Origin: Multifurca ochricompacta
Taxonomy: Eukaryota > Basidiomycota > Agaricomycetes > Russulales > Russulaceae
Assembly: GCA_022496185.1 (NCBI GenBank)
Contig: WTXG01000342.1
Span: forward strand, 1 to 33,750
Reading direction: 5' to 3'
Length of the DNA stretch: 33,750 nt
Shown: piece by piece, positions 22,201 through 32,743 of the stretch
How positions within the stretch are numbered: position 1 is the first letter of the stretch
Layout: every line of letters begins with the position of its first letter
Made by a program: the position numbers and the translations under genes
Notes under the pieces: generated by a model
The model's database searches: none
Told to the model about the DNA's origin: nothing
Seen by the model: only the letters and a program-made list of their open reading frames with translations

Positions 22201-23604
22201 AATGGCTCATTCTGCTCATTCTGCGCAGGCGAGCTCGGCCGACGAGCACCTTCCAGGCTCACGCGCTTCGTCGCCACAGCAGAGTCCTCACCCACTCAGT
22301 AGCATCGAGGACCTGGATCGTTACCGTAACCTGTTTTATCGTCCGATGGCCTCGTGTACGAGTCGGACACCGTCAGGCGAGCATCGTCGGGGTTGTCACG
22401 CGATACTGGCTCGTTGATCGGCATTGACATTGGCACGAGTGGTCGCATCTCAGCTGGGAGTGGCCTGGCCGCGCTCACGCGCCAGCTGAGCAGTGAATTT
22501 GGGGCTATGCAAGACGTGCGGGACACGCGTCCTTCGGATGTGGCGAGCAGACGCCGTTGGAGAGCCCTACTCGGATGTGGGGTTTACGATATGGGGGGTT
22601 GCGGGGAGATGGCGCGGGTAGTCGCACAGACCCCAACGTGGTGCTCTCCAACCAATCCGACTCGGACATGAATAGTAGGAATGCGAACTCACCCGATGAC
22701 GCGACGCCAACGCGAGCCCTCATCATCGGAGCCTTGGCCGGAAGCAGAGCAATGGTTCCCTCATGATCCATGTATCCCATGACGTTGAGTCCCATACCTC
22801 GTCTGTCTTGGATAGATCGGAGCTGGACGACGTTGACCATGATGGTGAGTCCTACTACCTTTCACCGAGATAACGAACCTCCTGGGTGACAACGATTGGA
22901 TACAATAGAATTATTGCGCGTGGGAACGATCGAAGCCATTTCCTCCACGCCAGTCGCTACAGCGCCGACACACCGGCTCTCCTTCATGGGCGACATTCAC
23001 GGGGGCCGCAGCCAAGACTCACTGTCGCTCGCCATCTCCGCGGCCGCGGTTCTAGTTCTTTATCAGACGAAGGGGAACGTTCGACGCTCCCACCATTGCG
23101 AATTTCACCTTTTAGGAGCAGCGTCACCAGCAGTGGTGGTGGTGATGGTGATGGCCTAGGCCTCTTGCCGCCCGCGCTACCTTCGGCAAGGACCGATATG
23201 ACACGGTCGAGTTATATGACCAACGAGACGGCAACCACGTCGCGTATCTCCGGTCTTTCTGACTTTCCCATACCGCCCAATCAACGATCGTATCGTCTGA
23301 TCGTGTGGAATTGCTCAAGTCCTACTTTGGAGGAGCGCAGACGCAGACGCATACGGCTTCTACTGGTGGTGGTAGTGGTGTTGGTGTTGGTGGTGGTCGG
23401 CCTGGTCGGCCTGTCATTATCGTTCCTTCTTCTCCTACTTCTTCTTCTCGGATAGATGGCCATCCCAGGAATGCTGTTGCTACTACTAGTACGGCGACAG
23501 AAATACCGATATCGCACCAACCACGACATCGGAAGCAGTATTCGTATTCGGGGAGAGTTTCAGAGTCAAAACCAATCATTTCTCGAATCGAACGGGCGAG
23601 TTGA
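19225..23604 (+). CDS. Large Ser/Pro/Gly-rich protein of unknown function; six apparent 1-base deletions
   Basis: I do not recognise the family. Start: ACAAATGG after a CT-rich tract. Proposed exons 19225-20858, 20930-22844 and 22909-23604; both introns are about 65-70 bp with GT...AG. Coding character moves to the next frame near 21775, 22340, 22530, 22715, 23050 and 23295. Every change is of the class 'one base missing', so the intended product is probably about 1416 residues. It is rich in Ser, Pro, Gly, Arg and His and looks largely disordered. Local features: a basic Arg/Ser stretch (SLGRSRSQSVGRTRAQ) after intron 1, a Glu-Ala repeat, a His-rich patch (GHHQHHGH), and near the C-terminus SSYMTNETATTSRISGLSDFP. 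No signal peptide, membrane segment or catalytic motif is evident. It converges on SMC1. Coding status is likely; function is unknown. Confidence 0.7.
20029..20059 (+). repeat. GCAGAA hexamer microsatellite in the coding region
   Basis: About five tandem AGAAGC units encode alternating Glu-Ala residues, directly before a His-rich patch. Confidence 0.8.
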
Positions 23605-24626
23605 CGAACGAGACCGTGTGACGCTACCGCGTGTCCCTACCTCTCCGTCTTCCTAGCCCTTCGGCTTCAGCTTCCTTGGTAAAAAAGAAAAATCATATAA
23701 TGTTTTTTATTTATTTCCTTTTCTTTTCTTTCTTTTAAATACTTGGTCTCTCTTTGTTTTTCCTTTCTGGGTTTTAAATATATTCAGTCCTTTCCTCCGT
23801 ACTCGTACCGATAATTTCTTGCTCAAAAATTACACGCATATACATATATATATGTCTTTCTCTCATTTTTCTTTTTTTTTTACTGTTTATTTGTTATTTG
23901 TTATTTGTTTTTTTTGGTAGCCACAATAGTCCTTTTTTTTTTTTTCTCATGATGTGTCAAATCAGATCAATTTTAAATGTTCTCCCCCTTCCCCCTCCTC
24001 CCCCCCCATCATCTTCTTTTCAAATGTTATCTTTGAGATATCATTCACCTCACCTCTTGAGTGTTCTGATCGAACACGCAACCCTTGAAGTTTGGTACAC
24101 GCTTATCAGAATAGGTTTTGAGCCCTCCCCTCTCGCCCGAGCGGTTTGCGGGGGTGTTTGATGAAAAGGTTAATAAATAAATAAAAAGTAGGAAAATTTT
24201 CGAAAAATCGAAAACCGAGCCAACTACTAAAAATTAGGGTTGCATGTTTTGTGGTAGTTATAATTATTAATATAATATTTTTATTTTATAATTTTATAAT
24301 AATAATAATAATAATAATAAAACAAAGATGGTGGTGGGTAGGCGGCTCGGCTCGGCTCATCCTAGATCCTGTGATCGTGATATTTTCCCCCGCCGCCTCT
24401 GGATGATGAATTTCTCAACTCAGTTTAAAAAAGAGTTTGGCGTATGGGAGGGAGCTTACTGTCCGTGTCCGAAACTCTTTTTTTCTTTCTCTTTCAACAC
24501 AACAAACAGGTTTTCTACGCGAAGGAAAAGAAAAAAAAAAGGTGATAAGGCTACACACGGTGATAAAGCGCACCAAAACAAATAAATAAATAAAGGAAAA
24601 AAAAAAATAGAAAAGATCATCGTTTT
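23605..24626. other. Intergenic between convergent genes
   Basis: AT-rich, with long T runs (about 23870-23945) and an (AAT)n run (about 24297-24320). It serves as the shared 3' flank of the Ser/Pro-rich gene and SMC1. No gene is seen; a short frame at 23898-24161 shows no family signature. Confidence 0.6.
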
Positions 24627-27600
24627 TTATGATTCATCATCATATTGCGTGAGCTGTCAAAACGTTTTTTTTGTTTTTTGTTTTGTTTTTCAGTCAGTGA
24701 AGCTTCCACTTTGGTTTTTTTTTCCCTAGTGATTGGGCACTTACATCCAAGGTGAGCGTACGAGAGCTATTCACGTCTTGATCGCGATAGATACCAACGA
24801 GGGAGTGACCCCGTTCGTACAATGAGCCCTTGAGGCTGATGACAATGAACTGGAACGTCTCCGAGGCATGTGCCCGAATGTAATTGGCCACCTTGGCAAC
24901 GTTCGTGTTGTCCAATGCCGCGTCGACCTCATCGAGCACAAAGAATGGACTCGGCTGGTAACTATGGCGAGATAGACACTCATCAGTCAGTCAGTCAGTC
25001 AGTCAGTTACCTCTCTAAGAAGAGAGGCTCAGGCACCGAAACACAACCGCACCTGTGAATCGCGAACAATAGAGCTAGGGCGGCCACCGTCTTTTCGCCG
25101 CCAGACAGCTGTTCCATATCTCGGAAGCGCTCATGGGAGGCATAGCATGATACTTAATACCGCCCGCATACGGTTCCTTAAAAAAAAACAAATTGAACAA
25201 AAAAAAAAGCGGAAATGCGATCGGTTGTTGTCGTCCTCCGTACCTCATTATCTTCCAAGCTGAGATAAGCGACGCCGCCCATCGGTGCTGCCTTGCCCTT
25301 AGTAAGGTCCTTGTACACCTGGTCAATTCGTTCTGATATATGATCGTACGCCTTGTTGAACAATTCGGTGCTAAAGGAGGGGGGGGGGGGACGTTTTCGT
25401 TCGCGGATCAGTCTTCCTGATCTGTTGATGGCGTACATACCGCCTCTGTTTCACATCGTTGAACCCATCTCTCGCATTCTTGGAATCCTTCCGAGCCTTC
25501 TCTGCTTCCTTCTCAGTCTCTGCGAGCTTAGTCTCTACGTCATCCAGCCTGCGCAGACCGTAATTAACCAGCAATTATCTGAGAAAGTGTGAAAAAGGTT
25601 GAAACGTGCCTGTCCATGGCCTTCATGTTCGGTGTCATCCGTTCGATCTCAGCGTTGAGTTTCGCTATGGACGCATCCAATTCTCCAAGTCTTTCACCAG
25701 AGGAATCCTGCGCCATGCCAAGAAAAGCGCGCTGTCACTAATTCTGGTGGACAAGAATCGAGAGTAACACCGCTCACCGCTCGCTCGTTCTCGCTGAGAA
25801 TCGCAAAGTCTACCTCGATGCCATAATCGAAAACAGTCTTAGGGTGTTGTGTCGACTCGCCCTCTTCGTCCTCTTCATCAACGTCCATCGCCACTTCGTC
25901 GCGTAGATTCTTATCGAATAGTCATTAAGCGCGGAAATCGATTTCGAAGAACAACGAACCTCTTCCATGGGAACGTTCTTCAGATTCCCTGAGACCAGTG
26001 GCAGCTTGATCTCTTCCAGACGGCATTTACGGTACAAGCCTGAACGCTCGACTCCTAACCTCTCAATCTCATCGTTCTGATCTCGAAAGCCGTAATCAGT
26101 CTGGAAATCGAAAGCGCCGGAAACGCCTAATCCTACCCGGGAGGAAATTTCTTTCTCTGCCTGTTCCAGCGCCTTGGCAGCCTTGGTCGCCGCACGTTTC
26201 GCGTCGTCAACCATTTTTGACTTCTCGTCGAGCGTCGTTTTGAGGCGCGATACATCCGCCTCGAGCTCCTGGATCCCTTCTCGCATCCTCTCGAGCTCGT
26301 CTTCCGTCTCGATCTTCTTCTCTTCAGAATCTGTGAGATTGGCCTCTTCGATCGTGACGGTCTCAGCAAGGACATTAAGCCGTTCCTGAAGCTTCTTCAA
26401 CTGCTCGTCCTCGAACTGCGTTCTTTAAGGGGCGATCAGATCAGCAGCAGTCTGTCAACGAAAATACGAATTTCGTACAGGTGCGTGAGACGGGCGATCT
26501 GAGTCTCGAAGCGCAGTCGTGCTTCACTTTCTTCCTGCGCGAGCTTGAGCTGGCGTGCCTCATAGTCCCTGATATTCGCTACGCCAATCTGACGACAGAA
26601 ACTCCCAAAGACTTGGTCCTCAGCGATATCGACAACGGACGCGAAGCGCTGGATCTGCTCGCGAAGTTTATCGAGAGCATTTTGTGCCTGTCACAAATGA
26701 CAAGGCAAGGGGTGGTCACGTGTTACTATGTGATAGAAAGCCCTACGAGCAAAAGTACCTTATCAAGTTCTGGGGCTTGCTGCCTTAGGGACCTGTCTAT
26801 GTGCTTTAGTTCATCTTTGATGCCCTGGAGCTTATGGTTGCATGCGCTCTAGAATATGTGTAAATGAGCGCGAAAAATGTTTTAATCAATAAAAAGAAAA
26901 AAGCGCACCAGATCATCGCGAGTGACTTGAAGCAATGACTCTAGTCTCGTCATTTCGGAAATCAAATTATCATCTTCCTTGTTCCGTGGCTTCTGCTTGA
27001 CAAGCTCGCTCAGCTCGTTCTGAATGCTGTCCCTCGAACGGGACAGACCTGCCAGATCTCTCCACGTCAGCAAAACATCCCACCCGGCGCAAAATCGTGC
27101 ACAAAAAGGAATTTAAACATGCCCTGGATGTCTTTCTCTTCCCACTTCTTCCCGTTCTCGTGCGCGCTCCGTCCACCGGTGATCAGGCCGCTCTTGTGGA
27201 TGACCGTGCCGTCGAGCGTTACAGCTATACACCGTAACAACCATATCAACAACCTTCACACTGGAGCCGCCAAACACCGATGAAAGGTGCCGAAGGGGAT
27301 GACGCGCACCTTTGACTTCCTGGCCCTTCTCGTAGCACACATACCGCGCGACGTCCATCGTATCACACACGAGCGCGTTTCCGCACGCATGGTGTATCGC
27401 GCGCTCCATCGCAGACTCGTACTGTATCACATCAACAGCAAGGCGTGCGCCTTTGGCGAACGCGCGGAACTTGTCGTTGATCGGCTTTACCTGAATCGTA
27501 TCGAGAGGTATGAACGTCGCCTGGCCCGCACGCTGATTGCGCATATACTACACGACATGAAAATTTCGTTTAGCCGAGCTGAGGTGTAGACTGTGCGACG

Positions 27601-29856
27601 CACCTCAATGCAATCGATAGCGGTCCGCTCCTCGTCCACGACGACAGCATCGATGTTACGACCAAGGATGACGGAAATGGCAGATTCGTATTTCCGCTGG
27701 GTGGGCTTGCACAGATCAACCAAACGACCACGAACACCTAATTTGCGCGACGCTCGTAAGCTTCGCTGACAACACGAGTTTTGAACATGTTACCCGCCTG
27801 GGAATATACGTTGCAAATTTGCCAAAGTCTCCTTCAGCCTTGCTTCGCGCTCGGACTCCTTCTGGTCGAAACCGGCCTGCATGAGCTTTTGGTGAATCTC
27901 CAGCAGGCGTTCGTTGAGCTCAGCCTCGCGACGACTAGAATTACACATCAACTGAAGCCGACATCTAATGAACACAGTTGACTCCATACTTGATGCGTGC
28001 CCGTTCGGACTGCTGGGCTTCCAGCTGTTGCTTGACCTTGTTGAGGTGCTCGCCATTCTCCCTGATTTTGTCTTCCAGCTACAGAAACCATACATCAGCA
28101 CGTGTGTCAAATGAAGATGCATAGACGGGGCTTACGTCGGCTCTCTTCGTCTCATATGAATCGCTGTCTTCACGTAAACTCACCCTTCGCCGCTCGAATT
28201 CTTCTTGTCTGTCTCGGAGTTGCACAAATGTTCGTGACACAGTCTTTTCTTCCCGCGTGAGCTTCTCGAGAGCTTGGCGCTCCTCAACAGCGAGGACGCT
28301 GACCCGCGCCTTTCTATAAATCCAAAGCACATGAGATTTGGACTTTCATAAACCAAACGCGTCACGAACAGCCGACGATACTCCTCTAGGTTCTCCTCAC
28401 TCAAAGAAAGATTACTCTGCGACGCCCGCCGCTGAGCCTCTACCATCGCATGACTGGTCAAGAAGAATAACACAAGAATGTACACATGCTACTCGCCTTG
28501 CGCCTCATCAGCGGCCCTCTGAACAGTTTCGAGGTCTCCTTGATAGCCTCGAAGCTTCGCAGCCTGCCTTTCCACTTCTTTGGACACCTGCTCTCGGAGT
28601 TTCTGCGCGTTGTTCAGCTTTCTGGTTGAATGAGCGATGGATGCCTCCACGGACACGAGTTCGGGTTTCTGCAAAGGGAAAACCGATTCGCCTAAGCAGC
28701 TACAGACGAGCGACCGTTGACAAGTCACTTGCCTTATCTTCCAAGGCCTTTTCGGCCCTTTTGATCTTTTTCTCCGCCTTTGCGACTGCAGTCCGGGCTT
28801 TAGCTTGACCGGTACGCGCCTCTTCCAATGCTTCGTCCTGCACGTCCTTCTCATCGCGTAGACCGGTGATGGAGGCTCCTAACGTTGTAATCTCATCCGC
28901 ATTCTTTTCGAGGTTCTCTTCTATGCGGAACAGTTTGAAGGCCAGACGGCGGAGAATGAGGTCATCCTGCGCATACAGAGAGTTAATCTTGACAAATGTG
29001 GGAAGTTGTCCGCAAAACGCACGCGCTCCTGGCATAAAGCCTCGAAACGCTCCGCCTCGCCCTTCTGCTCTTTGTACTGCTTGATCTCGCCGGCGATGGC
29101 CCGTCGCTTGGTGAAGTTATGCGTCGCGTTCTCCGTCGCGCGGTCCTGGTCCTCCTTAGCCCTCTCATACTCTGCAGCGAGCTCGAGTGAACCGCTGATT
29201 TGTTCAACGAGACGTGTGAGTTCCTTAGAGGATTGAGAGGCGACGGCCTCGACGTCTCCCTGGAAGACGAGAAAGTTTTTAGCTTTGACGAGAATATTGT
29301 GCTTGATGAGGGCCTCGTTGTACGTAGTGTAAGTGACGGTCCTTTTGTTAAGCTTGTACTCAGAAGCACCAGTCATCGATATCCTATATTAATCAAAGTT
29401 TCTTGATGAAGAGCATCTACGAGCGGAGAAAAGAGGACGACGCACGTTCTTTGAAAGAGCCACTCCTTATTTTTTTCATCCTCAAACACTGCAAGAACCC
29501 ACGCCTTTTTTGCTGTGCCCTCTCCTTCTCCTTCTTCCTCGTCCTCATCTTCCCGGTCAGGCTGCGAGGTTCCTTCTCCATTATCCCGCGCAAGACGTCG
29601 GCCACGGTATACAAGATCCCGAAGCTGGCTACTTCGGAGCTGCGCGCTCCTTACTCCAAGAACAAAAGAGATGGCGTCCATGAGATTAGACTTGCCCGCA
29701 CCATTAGGCCCGATGATAGAGGTGAAATTCTTGAAAGGGCCAATTACTTGATGACCCCTGATTGTCAATGGGTTCAGAGGTGAAATATTTAGTAAAATTC
29801 GAAGAAAGGCACCTATATGACTTGAAATCACATAATTCGATGCGAATAAGAGGCAT
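24627..29856 (-). CDS. SMC1: SMC1, cohesin ATPase subunit; 24 exons, one apparent 1-base deletion
   Basis: Nuclear cohesin ATPase, partner of SMC3. Starts [14 protein letters not shown]. Introns (high to low): 29812-29758, 29445-29384, 29022-28967, 28732-28669, 28496-28440, 28369-28314, 28135-28079, 27989-27935, 27797-27738, 27603-27548, 27309-27225, 27122-27049, 26908-26849, 26758-26688, 26478-26423, 26136-26077, 25959-25910, 25777-25708, 25609-25549, 25440-25371, 25243-25177, 25052-24962, 24744-24654. Seen: Walker A GPNGAGKS (31-38), SMC1-type [15 protein letters not shown], coiled coils, hinge (near 27740-27130), signature [19 protein letters not shown], Walker [17 protein letters not shown]-terminal LTQYDDES. 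Exons total 3746 bases; one T appears lost near 25125 (GCTTCCGA where Phe-Arg is expected), giving 1248 residues. Five introns have GC donors (28732, 28496, 27797, 27122, 25609). An essential gene, so the break is probably an error. Confidence 0.96.
24983..25006. repeat. (TCAG)6 microsatellite in SMC1 intron 22
   Basis: Six tandem TCAG units within the 25052-24962 intron. On the coding strand this reads CTGA. Confidence 0.85.
25379..25390. repeat. 12-base G run in SMC1 intron 20 (C run on the coding strand)
   Basis: Long mononucleotide run just upstream of the 3' splice site (coding-strand CCCTCCTTTAG). It makes an unusual C-rich polypyrimidine tract. Confidence 0.85.
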
Positions 29857-30358
29857 ATTCAATGAACCTCGTCAAGTTGAGGGTTGATCTTGGCTTCGCT
29901 AAGTCTACGTCGAATGTGACATCGACACGCTGTGATGTGTGTGACGTAACGCGTATGTCACAACTCGTTAGCTTCATTGATATGCCCATATTCCTTTTTT
30001 TTCGCATCCACAGCACAGCGACTAATGTACTCGTACAATCTGACCGTTGTGATATATCATATTGGTTGGTATACTGAACCAGTGAATGTGCAAGACTCAC
30101 TCACGGATAGACTCATGGCTCGTGGTCTCGTGACCCCGGTACCACTGTTGTTTGTTCAAGATTACATCATGATTATGATATGATATATATTATAAGGCCC
30201 CTTGCCTCCCTCAGTCAAGGTCGTAAGCTCACCTCCTAGCTCACCTCCTGTGAATGAACCATTTGCTCAATGCAAGGAAGGATGTTTTCCCACCCCTAAT
30301 AGGCCAGTCCAATATATATAGAGAGAGATAGGATTCTAGCCACTTTGTAACTCACACT
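29857..30358. promoter_or_regulatory. Divergent promoter region between SMC1 and the kinase-like gene
   Basis: The 502 bases separate two start codons pointing away from each other. A TATATATA box lies at about 30312-30320, some 40 bases before the kinase-like ATG. A perfect tandem duplication of AGCTCACCTCCT occurs at 30226-30237 and 30238-30249. No clear TATA box is seen near the SMC1 start. Shared regulation is possible but not shown. Confidence 0.55.
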
Positions 30359-31683
30359 ATGGCCGTTCTCCCCACTACTAATTACTGCGAGCCCAACGGC
30401 GCCCCTTCTGATAACGCGGCGTCTGAAAGAGATGCTGAAACGGCCAAAGGTTAGCCCTTCTCGCGTTGCCAATAACAAGCTTCATACTGCATCTTCTCAG
30501 AGTCAATCACTCAAAGCACCCCTGAGAACAATGGGAATGGATCTTCGCCTGAAAAACAATTGCCGGATAAAATAGAGTCAATGCCTCCCAGCCTCGAAGC
30601 TTTCATTCCGGAGGAAGGCCTCCCTCCAGTTCTCGACGTCTACGACGATTTGTCTCTTCAAAACAGATCGGTTCTCATCCGCCGTGAAAAATCTCCCCGA
30701 GAAATCTCTCATCCAAGTTTAAACCTAAACACCTGGAACAAATTCATCTTACGAAATCCTGTCAAATTCGTACGGCGGTACCCCGCGCCGCGCCGTGTTT
30801 CAATCCATACCAAAGGTGCGCCCGTATCGAGTCCCATACCTCCGTCTAGTCTCCCGTTTTACGTAGACGCAGGCACAAACGGTGATAGATCGAAAGCCTC
30901 CTTGGACCATCCCACGTCATGCCACCTTGACCTCCGATACCACAAGTGTCTTGGTGAAGGTAACCACTCCATCGTTTTCCTCGCGCCTCTAACTCTTCCA
31001 TCCCCGGAAAACGCGCCACCCATGTGTGGTGCGGTCGCCGTCAAACTGGCAACTCTCGACGAGGACAAGGTACTCATTAACGAGGCCAGGATCTACAGCG
31101 CCTTTCCGCGCGAGTTGCAGGAGGGCCAGGGTCCCGATCTGCCTCCGATTGTACCCAAATTTTACGGGTACTACCGAGCTTCTCAGGAGGCATTCAATGA
31201 CCAATGTCTCGTCGGAGAATTCACCGAAGCAGAGAGGGAGGAAATCCGCATGATACTTAGATATATCAGCCCACTCTTATTACTGGAGCCTTGCGGCCAG
31301 CAGATTAGTCCGCTGTCAGAAAAAGAAGAGTACGTATAATTTTTTTTTTGGAAAAAGAAACGTCGAAAAAAAACCGGGGTCTGGAAATTGATATCGAAAT
31401 AATAAAAATAAAAATAAAAAACAGGATGGATGTCTTGACGCTGTTCAAACGCCTACACAAGGCTGATTTCACTCAAGGCTCACCCTACCCCCGCAACATC
31501 CTTGTACAACCTGGCCCGCTCACGGTCCCTCGGGCAGATCGCTCGCTAGATGAGCCGTCGTATCGGATCATCGACTTTGGTCGTGGAAAGTGCGCCCACA
31601 TCGGCTGGGAGACCGCCAAAGACGTGGCCAAGACAATAAAGGACGAGTGGGAATGGGTCCGAGAGCTGCTACGCGAATTTTGA
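30359..31683 (+). CDS. Basidiomycete protein-kinase-like protein (catalytic Asp replaced)
   Basis: Three exons, 30359-30449, 30501-31329 and 31425-31683, give 392 residues without any break. The start ATGGCC follows a TATA box by about 40 bases. The kinase fold is recognisable: glycine-rich loop LGEGNHSIV (181-189), VAVK with Lys212, a Glu in NEARIY (about 225) as candidate helix-C Glu, catalytic-loop region QGSPYPRNIL (324-333) and IIDFGRG with DFG at 357-359. The catalytic-loop Asn331 and the DFG Asp are present, but the position of the HRD Asp (five before Asn) is Ser326. The C-terminus ends shortly after DFG, so most of the C-lobe is missing. As I recall, this build is shared by a large Agaricomycete family often annotated only as kinase-like. 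Substrate and activity are unknown. Confidence 0.85.
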
Positions 31684-32743
31684 TGATATTTCTTTTGGGC
31701 GGGGGGAGTCCGACTTGTTCAAAAAAGAACCTCGGAATATTCAGTTTTGAGATGAGCAGTGAGTGTTGTGATAGAGTGTGGTCGAGCTGTGAAACGTTCA
31801 TGTTCGTTACACTTACGAGGGCAAGCTTTTGTTCCCCGTCCGTTGATAGAAGAAGATTGATCCAATTTTGCGGGAGAAAAAAGAAAGAAAAAAGGAAGCA
31901 CGGATTAATAAGTTTTCTCAAATTGAGTATTATTGTCGAGCGGAGAGATGCGAACAGAACTTGTCGCCTCGGTCAATGTGCACCCTATCTGAGAGCTGTG
32001 ATCCCACAAGGAAAGTGCCATATAAGGGAATGAAGTAAAAGGCGACGTTAGGGCATTCGCGACGTGCGTGACGTGAATGGAACTGTCCGGTTCGCCACGC
32101 TCGCGTGTGGCTCATACCTGCGTACAGTACTTGAGGGAGTCTGCATTTGAAAGCCAACAGAGAAGCCAATCATACATGATGATTGGACCGGTTAGTCTGA
32201 TTCTGATCATAATAAGATGGACCCCTTTTTTCCCCTATGCCTTCGATTCGAGTCAGCGAGGGTATTTAGATGTGACTCACACTCAGAAACCCACAGGTGT
32301 GGGAATGGGACTCAGGGCCAAGACCAAGGCAAAGGTCATAAACAGCCTGGTCCTGTAGCCACTACTGGTGCGAGGAAAGGAAGGGTTTAAAGATAAAGAT
32401 AACTGGATTAATCAAGTCTACTTACTATCACAAAAGCCAGTCCTACTAGTAGTCGCCGACATTCGTTAATTTAATGGTAAAGAACGGAATGAATGCTGGC
32501 ACGTGATCGTTCGCGTCCGCGTCCACGTCCGTCTTTAAGGTTCAAGTTTGTGCAAACGCTCAGTTGGCAAGTCAGACACTCGGGCGTGTAAACTCGCTAT
32601 CGATAATCTTACTCACCCCCAAAAGAACCCTATCATTCCATCACATTCCGTTCGAGTGTCCAGAACATAGAATATCCCATTTAGACCCAACAGACAGTAA
32701 GTCATTCACAAGCCTCATCCTCGCCACATCCTTGTCTCACAGC
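31684..32743. other. Intergenic, promoter of the FunK1 gene in its last part
   Basis: No gene is seen. Open frames on both strands at 31568-32360 are short and show no family signature. The reading frame of the FunK1 gene is open upstream of 32744 without an ATG, so an upstream exon cannot be fully excluded. Confidence 0.5.

Noticed and set aside
22886..23455. Hydrophobic Leu/Val-rich tail of one frame as a membrane anchor
   Set aside because: It is the wrong frame over a GGT/GTT-rich stretch. The Gly/Ser-rich frame that leads to the stop at 23604 fits the rest of the protein.
26077..26136. No intron in this part of SMC1, since the frame reads through
   Set aside because: The 60-base segment is a multiple of three but starts GTAGGA and ends ATCAG. 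Removing it restores the family sequence [13 protein letters not shown].
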